From: Photobacterium malacitanum
GTDB taxonomy: Bacteria > Pseudomonadota > Gammaproteobacteria > Enterobacterales > Vibrionaceae
NCBI RefSeq assembly: GCF_900185615.1
Contig: NZ_FYAK01000002.1
Span: 372,001-436,000 of the forward strand
Length of the DNA stretch: 64,000 nucleotides
Direction of reading: 5' to 3'
Position 1 is the first letter of the stretch. Every line of letters begins with the position of its first letter. The notes below the pieces were generated by a model. The model did no database searches. It had not been told where the DNA came from and worked only from the letters and a program-made list of their open reading frames with translations. A program made the position numbers and the translations under genes. Shown here in pieces: positions 26,991 to 36,903 of this stretch.

Positions 26991-28373
26991 CTACAAACGA
27001 GGATTAGTACTCGTTGATGGCTGAACGGATGTCGCTATAGGGGTAATTGCCTGACACATTTCGGCTAACGTTTTGGCATCTCGTTGTGGTTGATACCAAC
27101 TATTTAATCCCATTTGAATCATCGTTACCGCTTCTTCTGGCGTCATGGTGCCATTTAACACTTCAACACTGGTTTGCCATAATTGCAGTTCAAAATCAGG
27201 GGTACCGCGTGATAATATTTGCGCTGAATTTCGAATTGTTGAATCACAGCTATTACGCCATGTCATCATTTCATTTGCTATTGGATGCTTAACATCAAAG
27301 AAATGATTAGATAGTGAAAAGAAACCCGGAATGTAATTGGTTAATAACTCAGCAAATTCAGCAGTGGTCATCCATTTTAAAAATACGGTAGCGGCAGCAT
27401 TATTTTCTGATGCTGTATTTAAGCCCATGCCTAAATCAGTATGATCACTGATATAACATTCATCGCCTTTATTAACCACAGGCGGAGCAAACACACCAAA
27501 ATCAACGCTATTGGCAAAAGTAGAAATATCCCATGATCCTGTTGGATAAATAGCTGCTTTACCTGTTTTAAATAACTCAATAGCATTGGCATAACTACGC
27601 TGTTGATAATTATTGCCTAAATACGGCCTCCAACTTGCAAGTGCGCGATATACATTGAGATATGCCGTATCAGTAAAACGTTGTTGCGCTTGGATTAAGC
27701 CTAAGCGTCCATCTTCGCCTTGCCAATAGTTAGGTCCAATATTTTGAAACCCCATTGTCGCGGCTTCCCATTTATCTTTGGTGCCCAATGCTAACGGCAC
27801 ATAACGTTGGCTGGCTTTAATTTTTTCAAGTACCTGTTTAAATTCAGCGGTAGTCGCAGGCACTTGCAAGTTTAGCTCTGAAAAAATGGTTTTATTGTAA
27901 AAAAAACCATGAATAACCGATGCCATTGGTAAGCAAAATGTCTGAGCACCAGAATCTGTTTGCCAGGGCCCTAATGCAAAACTAGGGAAATTTTCCATGC
28001 CTTGCATTTCAGTAATATCACTAAAATGGCCTTGCTTAAATAATGTTAATGAACCATCAAAAGGCCGACACGCAATCAAATCACCCGCCGTTCCCTCGGC
28101 TAAATCACTATTTAACTGTTGATTAAACGTCGATGGATCTGCCGGAGAACGATAACTAACTTTAATATTAGGATAATGTTTATTAAACGCTGGAATAATA
28201 GTTTGATCCCATATGGCATTATCATTACGCCATGAATCTATCACGACTTCTCCAGTGATCGGCTGTACATTTGCCATCGCAAAAGTAGGCACAAATAACA
28301 CTGAGTAACAAACCATTTTTGTTAATTTTTTAAATGAGTTACGTTCATATTTAGACACTGAGAAAAATTGCAT
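26991..28373 (-). CDS. Extracellular solute-binding protein, family 1 (sugar type), paired with a chemoreceptor
   Basis: 460 residues, a bit long for the family. The signal peptide ends near FAMA-NVQP. The body is a family 1 binding protein: EVVIDSWRNDNAIWDQTIIPAFNKHYPNIKVSY near the start, GKAAIYPTGSWDIS in the middle, and VFLKWMTTAEFAELL. AAGG precedes the start at the usual distance. It lies two bases after the chemoreceptor gene and there are no permease or ATPase genes beside it, so it may mainly present ligand to that receptor. The ligand, likely a sugar or oligosaccharide, is inferred from the family. Confidence 0.85.
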   Translation of the reverse strand: MQFFSVSKYERNSFKKLTKMVCYSVLFVPTFAMANVQPITGEVVIDSWRNDNAIWDQTIIPAFNKHYPNIKVSYRSPADPSTFNQQLNSDLAEGTAGDLIACRPFDGSLTLFKQGHFSDITEMQGMENFPSFALGPWQTDSGAQTFCLPMASVIHGFFYNKTIFSELNLQVPATTAEFKQVLEKIKASQRYVPLALGTKDKWEAATMGFQNIGPNYWQGEDGRLGLIQAQQRFTDTAYLNVYRALASWRPYLGNNYQQRSYANAIELFKTGKAAIYPTGSWDISTFANSVDFGVFAPPVVNKGDECYISDHTDLGMGLNTASENNAAATVFLKWMTTAEFAELLTNYIPGFFSLSNHFFDVKHPIANEMMTWRNSCDSTIRNSAQILSRGTPDFELQLWQTSVEVLNGTMTPEEAVTMIQMGLNSWYQPQRDAKTLAEMCQAITPIATSVQPSTSTNPRL

Positions 28374-28375
28374 AA

Positions 28376-30355
28376 TTAGACCTTAAAGCGTTCAATCAAT
28401 TGACGTTGTTGAGTTGCCAGTTGTGATAACGCTTCACTGCTTTGTGCAGATTCCCTCGCTTCACTTTCTGCGTTATATGCCACAGCAGCAATGCCATTGA
28501 TATGCTCCGACACATCTTGACTCACAGCAATTTGTTCTTCTGTTGCATGAGCGACTTGAATCGCCATATCTAAAATAAGATGCATTCGCTCAGCAATGGT
28601 TTGTAAGGCAATATCTGTCGAGCGAGCCTGCTCAACACATTGCTCAGTTTGTGTTTGCGAACGCGTCATCACCTGCGATACTTGCAACGCGTTTTGCTGC
28701 AAATTAGTGATCATTTGCTGAATTTCTTCTGTTGATTGCTGAGTACGATTGGCAAGGGCTCTTACTTCATCAGCAACAACGGCAAACCCACGACCTTGAT
28801 CGCCTGCGCGCGCAGCTTCAATTGCAGCATTAAGGGCTAATAGATTAGTTTGTTCCGCAATACTACGAATTACACCTAAAATACTGCCAATATTGTTTGA
28901 GAATTCAGATAGCTTTTGAGTAATAGCAACCGCTTCTGTCATTTCAACTGCAAGTTGCTCGGTAATAGTACGGCTGGTTAATACTAACTCTCGTCCTTGT
29001 TGCGCAGCTTGATTAACTTCATTCACTTCTTCAACCGTTTGTTCTGAAGAGCGTGAAATTTCTTTAGCGCTAACTTCCAGTTCAGAAATGGCTGCAGCCA
29101 CTTGATCTGTTCGTGACTTTTGATCTTCAACACGATTCATGGCTTTTTCGCTAGTGAGTGCCGTTTTTGTTGCTTCCTCCACTAAATGAGCAGAGCCTAC
29201 ATTAATTTGGGTTAAAATTTCGGCCATGCTTGCAGATAATTGATCAATTGAGCGTGATAATGCACCAAACTCGCACCGTGATTGATAACTTGTCCGCTGT
29301 GTCATATCTCCTGCGGTCATTTTTTTTAATACTGAGTTAATCTTTACCAAAGGCGTATGGATGCTTTTTGCGGTCGTCACAGCAACCACTAATGCAATGA
29401 CAGCAGAAATAATAGCAGCAATAATAATACTCAATGTCGCTTGATTTGCAGCGTCATCAGCGGCATGTTGACTTGCTTTAGCATTCGCTTGGGCATATTC
29501 CATATATGCTGTTAATGCTTGTTGTGTGACTGTTACTTGTTGATTTGACTCTTCATTTAATGCCGCAAGCTCTGTAGCTAGGCGATGCTGTTTTTCCATC
29601 ACCGCGAGCATGCTATTTTCCCCTAGTGTCAGCTCATAAACACGGTTTAAATTTTTGCTATAACGTGCTTTTACATCTTTAGCGACATCAATACGTGCAA
29701 TACCTTGCTTCGCCATTTCAATATCTTTGGTCAATACCTTTGATAATGTTTTGAGATCTGTTTGAGGATTTGCTCGACGAACATTTTTCAAATCACGACT
29801 AATACCACTAGTGATCAATTCCGCCCTATTGCGCAACGAACGTTTATGGCTAGCACTTTGAATAAGTAAATTAGCAGCCGATTGGTAAGTATCTTCTAAA
29901 TGAATAAATTCAAGATTTAATCGTTGATGTTGGCGTTTAACACCTAACCATTGATTATAACGTTCTATAGTCGTATTTGATGTGGTAAAGAAAGTATTTG
30001 CTGCCGATAATGCTGTTGTTAATTGAGCCTGTGCTTTCTCATCAGTAGCATAAATTTGAGCTTGTTGTTCTAATAATCGAAACTGATGCTCTGCTTTTTG
30101 AACATCCACTTTTTTTAGCGCTAATAAATCAATGTTAGTTGTCGTTTGATAATCTATCGCTGTTAACTGATTTTCTCGCAGACTTGCTAATAATTGGCTG
30201 GCGGAAACCACCATCGGCGTTGATATTTCAGTAACATGCTGTAATCGACTGTGGATTCTATCTGTATTACCGTAACTTACCCCACCAATAATGAGAATAA
30301 GCACTAGCATTAACGTAAATCCAGCAATGGTACGTTGAACAATTGAAAATGACAT
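28376..30355 (-). CDS. Methyl-accepting chemotaxis protein
   Basis: 659 residues. N-terminal helix at about 9-29, a periplasmic all-helical sensor domain to about 305, a second helix ([22 protein letters not shown], about 306-328), a HAMP domain, and a full cytoplasmic signalling domain with the tip motif [20 protein letters not shown] and [15 protein letters not shown]. It relays binding of attractant or repellent to CheA/CheW. It heads a two-gene operon with a solute-binding protein, its probable ligand partner. Confidence 0.93.
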   Translation of the reverse strand: MSFSIVQRTIAGFTLMLVLILIIGGVSYGNTDRIHSRLQHVTEISTPMVVSASQLLASLRENQLTAIDYQTTTNIDLLALKKVDVQKAEHQFRLLEQQAQIYATDEKAQAQLTTALSAANTFFTTSNTTIERYNQWLGVKRQHQRLNLEFIHLEDTYQSAANLLIQSASHKRSLRNRAELITSGISRDLKNVRRANPQTDLKTLSKVLTKDIEMAKQGIARIDVAKDVKARYSKNLNRVYELTLGENSMLAVMEKQHRLATELAALNEESNQQVTVTQQALTAYMEYAQANAKASQHAADDAANQATLSIIIAAIISAVIALVVAVTTAKSIHTPLVKINSVLKKMTAGDMTQRTSYQSRCEFGALSRSIDQLSASMAEILTQINVGSAHLVEEATKTALTSEKAMNRVEDQKSRTDQVAAAISELEVSAKEISRSSEQTVEEVNEVNQAAQQGRELVLTSRTITEQLAVEMTEAVAITQKLSEFSNNIGSILGVIRSIAEQTNLLALNAAIEAARAGDQGRGFAVVADEVRALANRTQQSTEEIQQMITNLQQNALQVSQVMTRSQTQTEQCVEQARSTDIALQTIAERMHLILDMAIQVAHATEEQIAVSQDVSEHINGIAAVAYNAESEARESAQSSEALSQLATQQRQLIERFKV

Positions 30356-31144
30356 ACCGCGCTCTATTATTTAAAGAAATGAAACCATTACCAATAACTA
30401 CATCAATAATGGATAGTCGCTAAATATAATTATTTCGGCACTCAAAATAAAAAAATATCAGCCATTTCAATACATAGATCACATTATTTTACTTCTATAT
30501 TTCCATAAGACATACAGGCTTATCGTTAATGAAAGACTATCTCACTGCCGAATAATGGCAGTGCTCGATTAGCAACACTATTTCAACATTTCGCATTTAA
30601 TATCGATTTGGTTATAGTTTTATATTTTAAATATTAAACTTTATTTTAATCACAAATACATAAAATAGGCTTTCTGTTTGATCATTGAACTAAATCAATA
30701 AATTTATCGTTATTATCAAATTTCAATTAACTATATGTTGACTTTGTCAGAGGCTGCACCAAATCTAGCTTAAGCGCATTTCCCACAGAGTTATACACAG
30801 CTTCTGTGGATAAACACATTTTTGGGGATAAATTAATAAAACAATACCTTATCAATTTAGAGAATTTTACCCATAAAAAAGATTAACTATAACCAATTGA
30901 TTATAAAGAAAATAAACAAATAAAATCATTAACTCTAAATATGATTACTCAATAAATCAACATCTTTATTAATTTATTTCATCACTTAAAAGATGTTTAT
31001 TGTTAATAAAATGATACTTATACATTGAATGAGTCTGTGTTTTATAAATATGCCTGTGCTAAATTCCCATATTTAATAAGGAGTAAAGATAACATAGCCA
31101 AGTCTTATAAATTCAGTAACTTTATACCATCCTATTGTTTATAT
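30356..31144. other. Long AT-rich noncoding stretch
   Basis: About 790 bp without a credible gene, between the chemoreceptor promoter and the protease terminator. It contains a CACTGCC / GGCAGTG hairpin (30543-30563), an FNR/CRP-like half match TTGAACTAAATCAA (30685-30698) and a cluster of DnaA boxes listed separately. Nothing else was recognised. Confidence 0.6.
30791..30831. promoter_or_regulatory. Cluster of DnaA boxes
   Basis: TTATACACA (30791-30799), TGTGGATAA (30805-30813, the reverse of the consensus box TTATCCACA) and TGGGGATAA (30823-30831, one mismatch) within 41 bp. CCACAGA / TCTGTGG also forms an inverted repeat across the first two. It lies in AT-rich noncoding DNA. No replication gene is nearby, so titration or DnaA-regulated transcription is more likely than an origin. 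Confidence 0.5.
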
Positions 31145-31154
31145 TCAAAAAAAA

Positions 31155-31185
31155 ATGGAAGTCCACTAATAAAGTAGACTTCCAT
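31155..31185 (-). terminator. Terminator of the protease gene
   Basis: Stem ATGGAAGTC / GACTTCCAT, extended by inner pairs, followed on the minus strand by a run of nine T. It lies about 70 bp past the protease stop. Confidence 0.85.
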
Positions 31186-31252
31186 ATTAATCACTGTTAA
31201 TTTAGCTATTAGTATCAGTTTGATCGTATTGCTATTGCTACTTTTGTGCTAA

Positions 31253-32485
31253 TTAAGCTCTTAAACGTCTAAAAAACGCACAACCAAGAAGCACTAATAA
31301 GCTAATAAAACCAAAACTACCGCCGCCATCACGATCTTTACCTATATTGCAATTATTGGCTGAAAGGCTGTCATTGCACTCTTCATTGCCACCGCCTTGG
31401 TCATCATCTTTGTCTAAAATAAAATCTGGTGGCGTAATTGAATTTGCCGGCACTTTACTGCTGTTATCTACAATCCAATTAGTATAATTACCTACACGGG
31501 CATAAAAACCTGGACGTGTCATCGCTCCACAAATAGGATTACCTGCCGTACCGCCACTAACAATACCTACCTGTCGCTTTTTACCGTCACTATCGGTTGC
31601 TAAAATAGGGCCGCCACTGTCACCTTTACACGAATCAGCACCAACAATCGCTCCATCACCAAGATCCTTAATAACAACAGGAGGCAACGCACATAATTTA
31701 GTAACGTTAGCTGGGTTATCGATAATTAAGCCTGGATTGCCATGAGACTCAATACGCTCATAACAAAGATCGATTGGGAAAAAGCTCAACATCGCTTGTT
31801 GCAAAGTATCAGACGCTGAGTCGCTACTTCCTGATGGATCCGTTGCTCCCCAGCCTAATACCTCAATATTTTCAGGACGATAGTCAGTAGGAATTGGATA
31901 ATTAGCCACTTCCCATTCTCTTTTTAAGCGTTGTTCAATCTGCTGTGATTGCGATAATGTTGCTAATGTAACTTTACCTAAATCAACAAACTTACGATTT
32001 ACCCGTATTAGAGCAACATCGTTATCTAATGCTGTACTAACAACCTCAGTGATCAGTTGATTATTATCTATTGTCTCTTTAATTACCGCGATAGGACTAA
32101 AGTCAGGGTGTACAACGATATGCGTTGCTGAAAATAAATGTTCTTTTTGAGGATAGCGATTATCAATTAAGCCAGCACTAACTGTTATATCTGATGGCGG
32201 AACCACAAATGCACTGTCACCACTACCTTGGACAACACAATGCGCTGCTGTTAATACCCACTGATCATTGATAATCGTTGCGCCACAAAAAGGAGCCTCA
32301 CCGTTTTTGTTGTTTCTCAATGACGCCATAAAATTATTTGCAGGATCAATAGCAACAGGAATGCCACCAATCACATAAGGTGAAACTGTGTTTGATGATG
32401 AAATAGCTTTAGTTGTAGCCAATACCGGCGAACTCATACTGGCAATAATCGCTAACATCAACCCACTGTATTTATATGGAAACAT
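31253..32485 (-). CDS. Secreted trypsin-like serine protease with GlyGly-CTERM anchor
   Basis: 410 residues from ATG 32485, with AAAGGA upstream and a clear signal peptide (SGLMLAIIASMSSPVLA). The mature enzyme would begin VIGGIPV after propeptide cleavage. The catalytic triad is visible as His in TAAHC, Asp in NDVALIRV and Ser in GDSGGP. The C-terminus has a glycine-rich turn (DRDGGGSFG), a hydrophobic segment (FISLLVLLGCAFF) and RRLRA, the GlyGly-CTERM sorting signal of proteins exported by type II secretion and processed by rhombosortase. The family and sorting class are clear; the substrate is unknown. It is a single-gene unit. Confidence 0.92.
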   Translation of the reverse strand: MFPYKYSGLMLAIIASMSSPVLATTKAISSSNTVSPYVIGGIPVAIDPANNFMASLRNNKNGEAPFCGATIINDQWVLTAAHCVVQGSGDSAFVVPPSDITVSAGLIDNRYPQKEHLFSATHIVVHPDFSPIAVIKETIDNNQLITEVVSTALDNDVALIRVNRKFVDLGKVTLATLSQSQQIEQRLKREWEVANYPIPTDYRPENIEVLGWGATDPSGSSDSASDTLQQAMLSFFPIDLCYERIESHGNPGLIIDNPANVTKLCALPPVVIKDLGDGAIVGADSCKGDSGGPILATDSDGKKRQVGIVSGGTAGNPICGAMTRPGFYARVGNYTNWIVDNSSKVPANSITPPDFILDKDDDQGGGNEECNDSLSANNCNIGKDRDGGGSFGFISLLVLLGCAFFRRLRA

Positions 32486-32824
32486 CCTTTTTCCTTTATT
32501 TAATGATAATGGCAATAGTTTACCCTTATCATTTTTTTAGTGCTGTTCGAAACTAACACACTGCGATAGGCTTCATTTTTTGATGTAACTACTGCACATA
32601 TTACTTAATGAATTATGCCTGTAACTGCTACTCTTTCAATAATGCCAGTGTGGCTATATTGTTAAATGTGAAACATTACCTACTTCATTGAGTTAATAGA
32701 ATGAAGCCAGCTGAATATTAAACAGTCTGTTGTACTATAAATTTCGTGATCTGGGACTTGTTTGCTTTTCTTCTGTACAATAGAGCGGCATAATATCGGC
32801 ACAATAAATCAATGGACAATTCCC
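32486..32824. other. Intergenic region between protease and phnA
   Basis: 339 bp between divergent genes, so it holds both promoters. No repeat, RNA or operator could be identified with confidence. Confidence 0.5.
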
Positions 32825-33397
32825 ATGACTATCGAACAAGCATTAAAAACGCGTAGTGAATCAAAATGTGAGCTATGTTCTTCTGAAAATAATCTAGCGG
32901 TATACGCTGTTCCTGCTTCTGAAGACAAGAGCGCGGGTTGCTGTGTACTACTTTGTGATACTTGCCGTGGTCAGCTTGAGAATCCAGAAACAACTGACGA
33001 AAACCATTGGCGTTGTCTAAACGACACCATGTGGAGTCAAGTTCCTGCTGTTCAAGTTATGGTTTACCGCCAGCTTAAGCGTCTTTCTGCTAAAACTGAC
33101 TGGGCTATGGACCTAGTTGACATGATGTACTTAGAAGATGACGTGAAAGAGTGGGCTGAAAAAGGTCTAGTTGAAGAAGAGCAAGCTTCAATCCCTACTC
33201 GTGATGCAAACGGTGCTATTCTTCAAGCTGGTGATAACGTTACTATCATTAAAGATCTACCAGTTAAAGGTTCAAGCATGGTTATCAAGCGTGGTACGCC
33301 AGTACGCAACATCAGCTTAACTGATAACCCACTTCACATCCAAGGTCGTGCTGACGGTGTGCAAATGGTGATCATCTCAGCTTACACTAAGAAGTAA
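32825..33397 (+). CDS. phnA: PhnA/YjdM-family zinc-ribbon protein
   Basis: 190 residues from ATG 32825 (MTIEQALKTRSESKCELC), which matches the start of Vibrio homologues better than the upstream start. The N-terminal zinc ribbon has CELC and, further on, CDTC. The C-terminal domain holds the PhnA fold (ANGAILQAGDNVTIIKDLPVKGSSMVIKRGTPVRNI). Despite the old name, this family is not shown to cleave phosphonoacetate, and its role is unclear. It is a single gene with its own terminator. Confidence 0.88.
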   Translation: MTIEQALKTRSESKCELCSSENNLAVYAVPASEDKSAGCCVLLCDTCRGQLENPETTDENHWRCLNDTMWSQVPAVQVMVYRQLKRLSAKTDWAMDLVDMMYLEDDVKEWAEKGLVEEEQASIPTRDANGAILQAGDNVTIIKDLPVKGSSMVIKRGTPVRNISLTDNPLHIQGRADGVQMVIISAYTKK

Positions 33398-33420
33398 TTC
33401 TTACTGTTTTGAGAATAAAG

Positions 33421-33454
33421 AAAGCCCCTGCTGTAATTAAACAACAGGGGCTTT
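33421..33454. terminator. Terminator after phnA
   Basis: Stem AAAGCCCCTG / CAGGGGCTTT with inner CTGT/ACAG-type pairing, then TTCTTG; 23 bp past the phnA stop. It can also serve the leftward RDD gene. Confidence 0.8.
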
Positions 33455-33501
33455 CTTGTATAACCAAATAATTTTTATTGCGGTACTTTTATTACAAGCT
33501 T

Positions 33502-33936
33502 TTAATTACAAGCTTTAACCACAACTGTGCGGGCCAATTTATCGTGCCAGCCCTGTTTTCTTTTATCCCATCCAACCCACATTAGGCCAAGCCCAAAAGG
33601 AATCGTTGACACAAAATAGCCTAAATAACGTATCACCGATTGTTTCACACTGGGTTTATTACCGGTATTAGCATCAACGATCTGCGCTTTAATGACCATT
33701 TTCCCAGGTGTGGCTGATTTATAAATCCAAAATAAAATCACCCCAACAAACGGTAATAAGTAATTGATTATTACATCCATCGGCCCAACAGCAAAACTAT
33801 CGGTTGCTGGATACATTTCACCATACACGAGATACATAAGCGGCGCTGTTATCAAAGCGACAATTGCAGTATCAACCAAACTGGCTAATACACGCGGCCA
33901 AAATCCGACATACATCATTGTTGTTTGATCATTCAT
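33502..33936 (-). CDS. RDD family membrane protein
   Basis: 144 residues. The RDD signature is present: FWPRVLASLVDTAIVALITAPLMYLVYG (Arg and Asp in helix 1), a second helix at about 58-76, and ATPGKMVIKAQIVD followed by a third helix near 110-128. Function unknown, possibly transport. It overlaps the aldehyde dehydrogenase gene by eight bases, suggesting one transcript. Confidence 0.85.
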   Translation of the reverse strand: MNDQTTMMYVGFWPRVLASLVDTAIVALITAPLMYLVYGEMYPATDSFAVGPMDVIINYLLPFVGVILFWIYKSATPGKMVIKAQIVDANTGNKPSVKQSVIRYLGYFVSTIPFGLGLMWVGWDKRKQGWHDKLARTVVVKACN

Positions 33937-35356
33937 ATCGAGATAGCTTTCTATTTATAATAAAGTTAATTAATCGTTTACCTATTTTTCCGTAAGGCGC
34001 ATAGAGATATTTAGTTGAACTCATCGCGGCTTGCTGCATCACTGGGCGCATTTTAGATAAACGTTCAAACCCTTCTCGACCGTGGTAATGCCCCATTCCG
34101 CTATGACCTATGCCACCAAAAGGTAAATCATCCTGCGCGACATGTAACATAACATCATTCAATGCAACCCCACCTGAACGTGTTTGATCTAATACTTGCT
34201 GTTGTAATACTTTATCATTACTGAATAAATACAACGCTAATGGACGCTCTCGTGCATTAATATAATCCAATGCTTGTTGAAGGCTCTTATAAGTTACAAC
34301 GGGCAATAATGGTCCAAAAATTTCACGCTGCATTACTGTCATCGCATCTGTTGGCTGACAAACAAGCTGTAACGGAAACTTGCGTCGTTGTGGATCGGGA
34401 GCTGAATGAGGGATCAAATTAATTACCTTTGCGCCCTGCTGCTGCGCATCTTTAACGGTATCACACAAACGAATAAAAGCAGCATCATCAATAATTGAGG
34501 TGTAGTCAGGATGCTGAATATCGGTAAACCGTTGTGCCATGATCGATTGTGCGTGTTTGATGAGTTCATTTTCTAAATCTTCAGGGATCAGCAAATAATC
34601 AGGTGCAACACACGTTTGACCACTGTTATAAACCTTACCGCCAAGAATACGTGATAACGCTGTATGTAGATCATAATCATCGGCCAAGATAACTGGTGAT
34701 TTACCACCAAGTTCCAACGTTACAGGTACTAAATTAGTTGCGGCTGCCGCCATAACAGCTTTACCTGTAGTAGTAGAGCCCGTAAAAATCAGATGATCAA
34801 ACGCTAGCTGTGAAAAAGCGATACCTGTTTGCCCCTCTTCGGCAATAATGCATATTTGATCGTCACTGAATTCATGACCAAACAATTGCTGTAATAATTG
34901 ACACAAAGAAGAGGAATTTTCTGACATTTTCACCATCACACGATTACCTGCCGCTAATGCTGCTACCATCGGCGCAATCGTCAAAAATAGTGGGTAATTC
35001 CACGGCACAATAATACCGACAACACCTAACGGCTGTGGAATAACTTTATTCTGTGCTGGTTTAAACCATAACGAAGTATGTCGACGCTGTGGCTGCATCC
35101 ATTTTGGCAAACGCTTAATCGCATCATTAATTGATTCTAACGAGGTAAATATTTCAAGAAGTGCTGTTTCAGTGGCTGAACGGCAACCAAAATCAGAGGC
35201 TATTGCTTGACAAATCTGTGACTGATTTTGGATTATCAATTGCTTTAATTTTTTTAACTCACTGATACGACAATCTAAAGAGGGCATAGGTTGCAGCATA
35301 AAAGCCTGATGCTGGCGCAAGCGGTAATGTTCAAGTTTTGCAACTGATGTCATCAT
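33929..35356 (-). CDS. Aldehyde dehydrogenase, coniferyl aldehyde dehydrogenase type
   Basis: 475 residues of the NAD(P)-dependent ALDH superfamily. PWNYP (N-terminal cofactor site), FTGSTTTGKAVM, the general base glutamate in LELGGKSP and the nucleophile cysteine in NSGQTCVAPDY are intact, as is EIFGPLLPV. The overall pattern is that of the CalB-like group, with RKLSRYE near the C-terminus. It oxidises aromatic or aliphatic aldehydes to acids; in marine bacteria the natural substrate is likely a fatty or medium-chain aldehyde (inference). First gene of a two-gene operon with the RDD protein. Confidence 0.88.
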   Translation of the reverse strand: MMTSVAKLEHYRLRQHQAFMLQPMPSLDCRISELKKLKQLIIQNQSQICQAIASDFGCRSATETALLEIFTSLESINDAIKRLPKWMQPQRRHTSLWFKPAQNKVIPQPLGVVGIIVPWNYPLFLTIAPMVAALAAGNRVMVKMSENSSSLCQLLQQLFGHEFSDDQICIIAEEGQTGIAFSQLAFDHLIFTGSTTTGKAVMAAAATNLVPVTLELGGKSPVILADDYDLHTALSRILGGKVYNSGQTCVAPDYLLIPEDLENELIKHAQSIMAQRFTDIQHPDYTSIIDDAAFIRLCDTVKDAQQQGAKVINLIPHSAPDPQRRKFPLQLVCQPTDAMTVMQREIFGPLLPVVTYKSLQQALDYINARERPLALYLFSNDKVLQQQVLDQTRSGGVALNDVMLHVAQDDLPFGGIGHSGMGHYHGREGFERLSKMRPVMQQAAMSSTKYLYAPYGKIGKRLINFIINRKLSRYE

Positions 35357-35538
35357 AGGTTAGTCATCTTCTAGTATAAAATCTATCAAACTGTCTACCT
35401 AATATACTCATAGCAATACTATCTAGAACAGCATTATTTTGTTCTCCATCGCATTAAAATCACAGCCGATATCTTATTATTGAGAATATGTACTAAACTT
35501 AATTATCATTAAAGGACAGAATTTTTGGGAGGGATCAG

Positions 35539-36198
35539 ATGACAAAACCAATATTATATAGTTTACGTCAATGCCCTTATGCTATACGGGCACGTTTAGG
35601 TTTACGTTTGGCAGAACAAGACGTGGAAATTCGTGATATATCCCTAAAAGACAAACCCATCGAAATGATGGCGGTAACATCAAAAGGCACTGTCCCTCTT
35701 TTAGTATTAAATAATGGTGATTATATTGATGAAAGTCTGAATATTATGATTTGGGCGCTAAACCAACATGATCCTCAAAATATACTCTTAGCAGACAATA
35801 GTCATTTATTTACAGATATGATCAACCTTATCGCTCGTAATGACTGTAAATATATTGCCGCACTTGAACACTACAAAGCAGATATCCGTTACCACAATCC
35901 CGATATCGCTATTTATCGTAATTTATGTCGTTCTTTTCTTGATGATCTCGAACAGCGCCTTAACAAACACCGTTTCTTGATGTGTGATAACCCAAGCCTT
36001 GCTGACTATGCGATTTTACCTTTCATTCGTCAGTTTTCTCATGTTGAACGGCAATGGTTTCGCCATGCTCCCTACCCTCGATTACAAGCTTGGTTAGAAA
36101 TGCATTACCAAGATCCTATTTTTTCAAAGATAATGGAAAAGCACCCTCGTTGGCGATCTAGCCATGCCTCCACTTCATATCCACATGAAATAGCATAA
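35539..36198 (+). CDS. Glutathione S-transferase family protein
   Basis: 219 residues with GGAGGG before the start. The thioredoxin-like N-terminus has SLRQCPYAIRARLGL, where the cysteine in CPYA is the likely catalytic residue (omega/GRX2-like class), a cis-proline in GTVPLLV and ESLNIM binding the glutathione gamma-glutamyl group. The helical C-terminal domain follows from about residue 90. It probably handles disulfide or dehydroascorbate-type reductions. Single gene ended by a terminator. Confidence 0.85.
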   Translation: MTKPILYSLRQCPYAIRARLGLRLAEQDVEIRDISLKDKPIEMMAVTSKGTVPLLVLNNGDYIDESLNIMIWALNQHDPQNILLADNSHLFTDMINLIARNDCKYIAALEHYKADIRYHNPDIAIYRNLCRSFLDDLEQRLNKHRFLMCDNPSLADYAILPFIRQFSHVERQWFRHAPYPRLQAWLEMHYQDPIFSKIMEKHPRWRSSHASTSYPHEIA

Positions 36199-36206
36199 AA
36201 AATTAT

Positions 36207-36235
36207 TACCCTGACAATATTGCACTGTCAGGGTA
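36207..36235. terminator. Bidirectional terminator between GST and speG
   Basis: Perfect ten-base stem TACCCTGACA / TGTCAGGGTA with a nine-base loop; A-rich before and T-rich after on the plus strand, and suitable for both convergent genes. Confidence 0.85.
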
Positions 36236-36240
36236 TTTTA

Positions 36241-36765
36241 TTATTTGTTACGACTAGCGATATACTCATCTTGCAACATATACATACGCTTAACGTCAGT
36301 ATACTGGCCGTTAATGAAGATTTCCTTCACCAAATGACCTTCTTCAATAAAACCGCACTCTTCATATAAATGAATCGCTTTTTCATTTTCAGTTGCAACG
36401 TGTAAATATACTTTATGCAAGTTTAAAATCGTAAAGGCATAATTTAAAGCACGGTTAATTAGTGCACGCGCATAACCACAACCTTGAAAATCAGGTGCAA
36501 TAATAATCTGGAACTCTGCACTACGGTGAATGCTATTGATCTCAACGAGCTCAACCAGACCAATCGATTCTTTTGCATTGTTTTCAGCAATAAAACGACG
36601 CTCAGTACTGTCATGAATATGCTTACGATAAAGCTCTTCTAGCTCATAAAATGACTCATACGGCTCTTCGAACCAGTATGACATAATGGCACGGTTATTA
36701 TTTAATTGATGAATGAATCGTAAATCTGTTTGTTCTAAAGCACGTAGTCGAATTTCATTATTCAT
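36241..36765 (-). CDS. speG: Spermidine N1-acetyltransferase
   Basis: 174 residues from ATG 36765; an upstream in-frame ATG adds nine residues without likeness to the family. GNAT fold with very close likeness to E. coli Spe[57 protein letters not shown] (acetyl-CoA loop), [18 protein letters not shown] and [14 protein letters not shown]. It acetylates spermidine or spermine to lower toxic polyamine levels. Single gene. Confidence 0.95.
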   Translation of the reverse strand: MNNEIRLRALEQTDLRFIHQLNNNRAIMSYWFEEPYESFYELEELYRKHIHDSTERRFIAENNAKESIGLVELVEINSIHRSAEFQIIIAPDFQGCGYARALINRALNYAFTILNLHKVYLHVATENEKAIHLYEECGFIEEGHLVKEIFINGQYTDVKRMYMLQDEYIASRNK

Positions 36766-36903
36766 TATGGTTATCCATTTCCTAAAAATCACTATTCTAG
36801 AATAATCTATTAGTGAACTTGTTGTGATCTAGAAAATATCACTAAAACGTAAAAATAAAAGATGTAAAATGTAAATTTTTACGACAATATGCTAAAAATA
36901 CAA

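Noticed and set aside
30543-30563. CACTGCC / GGCAGTG hairpin as a stray CRISPR repeat
   Set aside because: It shares only the short palindrome; the rest of the 28-nt repeat is absent. It is also a poor terminator for lack of a T run.
30600-30840. A second chromosome or plasmid origin
   Set aside because: No rctB, rep or parAB genes lie near, and only one short DnaA cluster exists.
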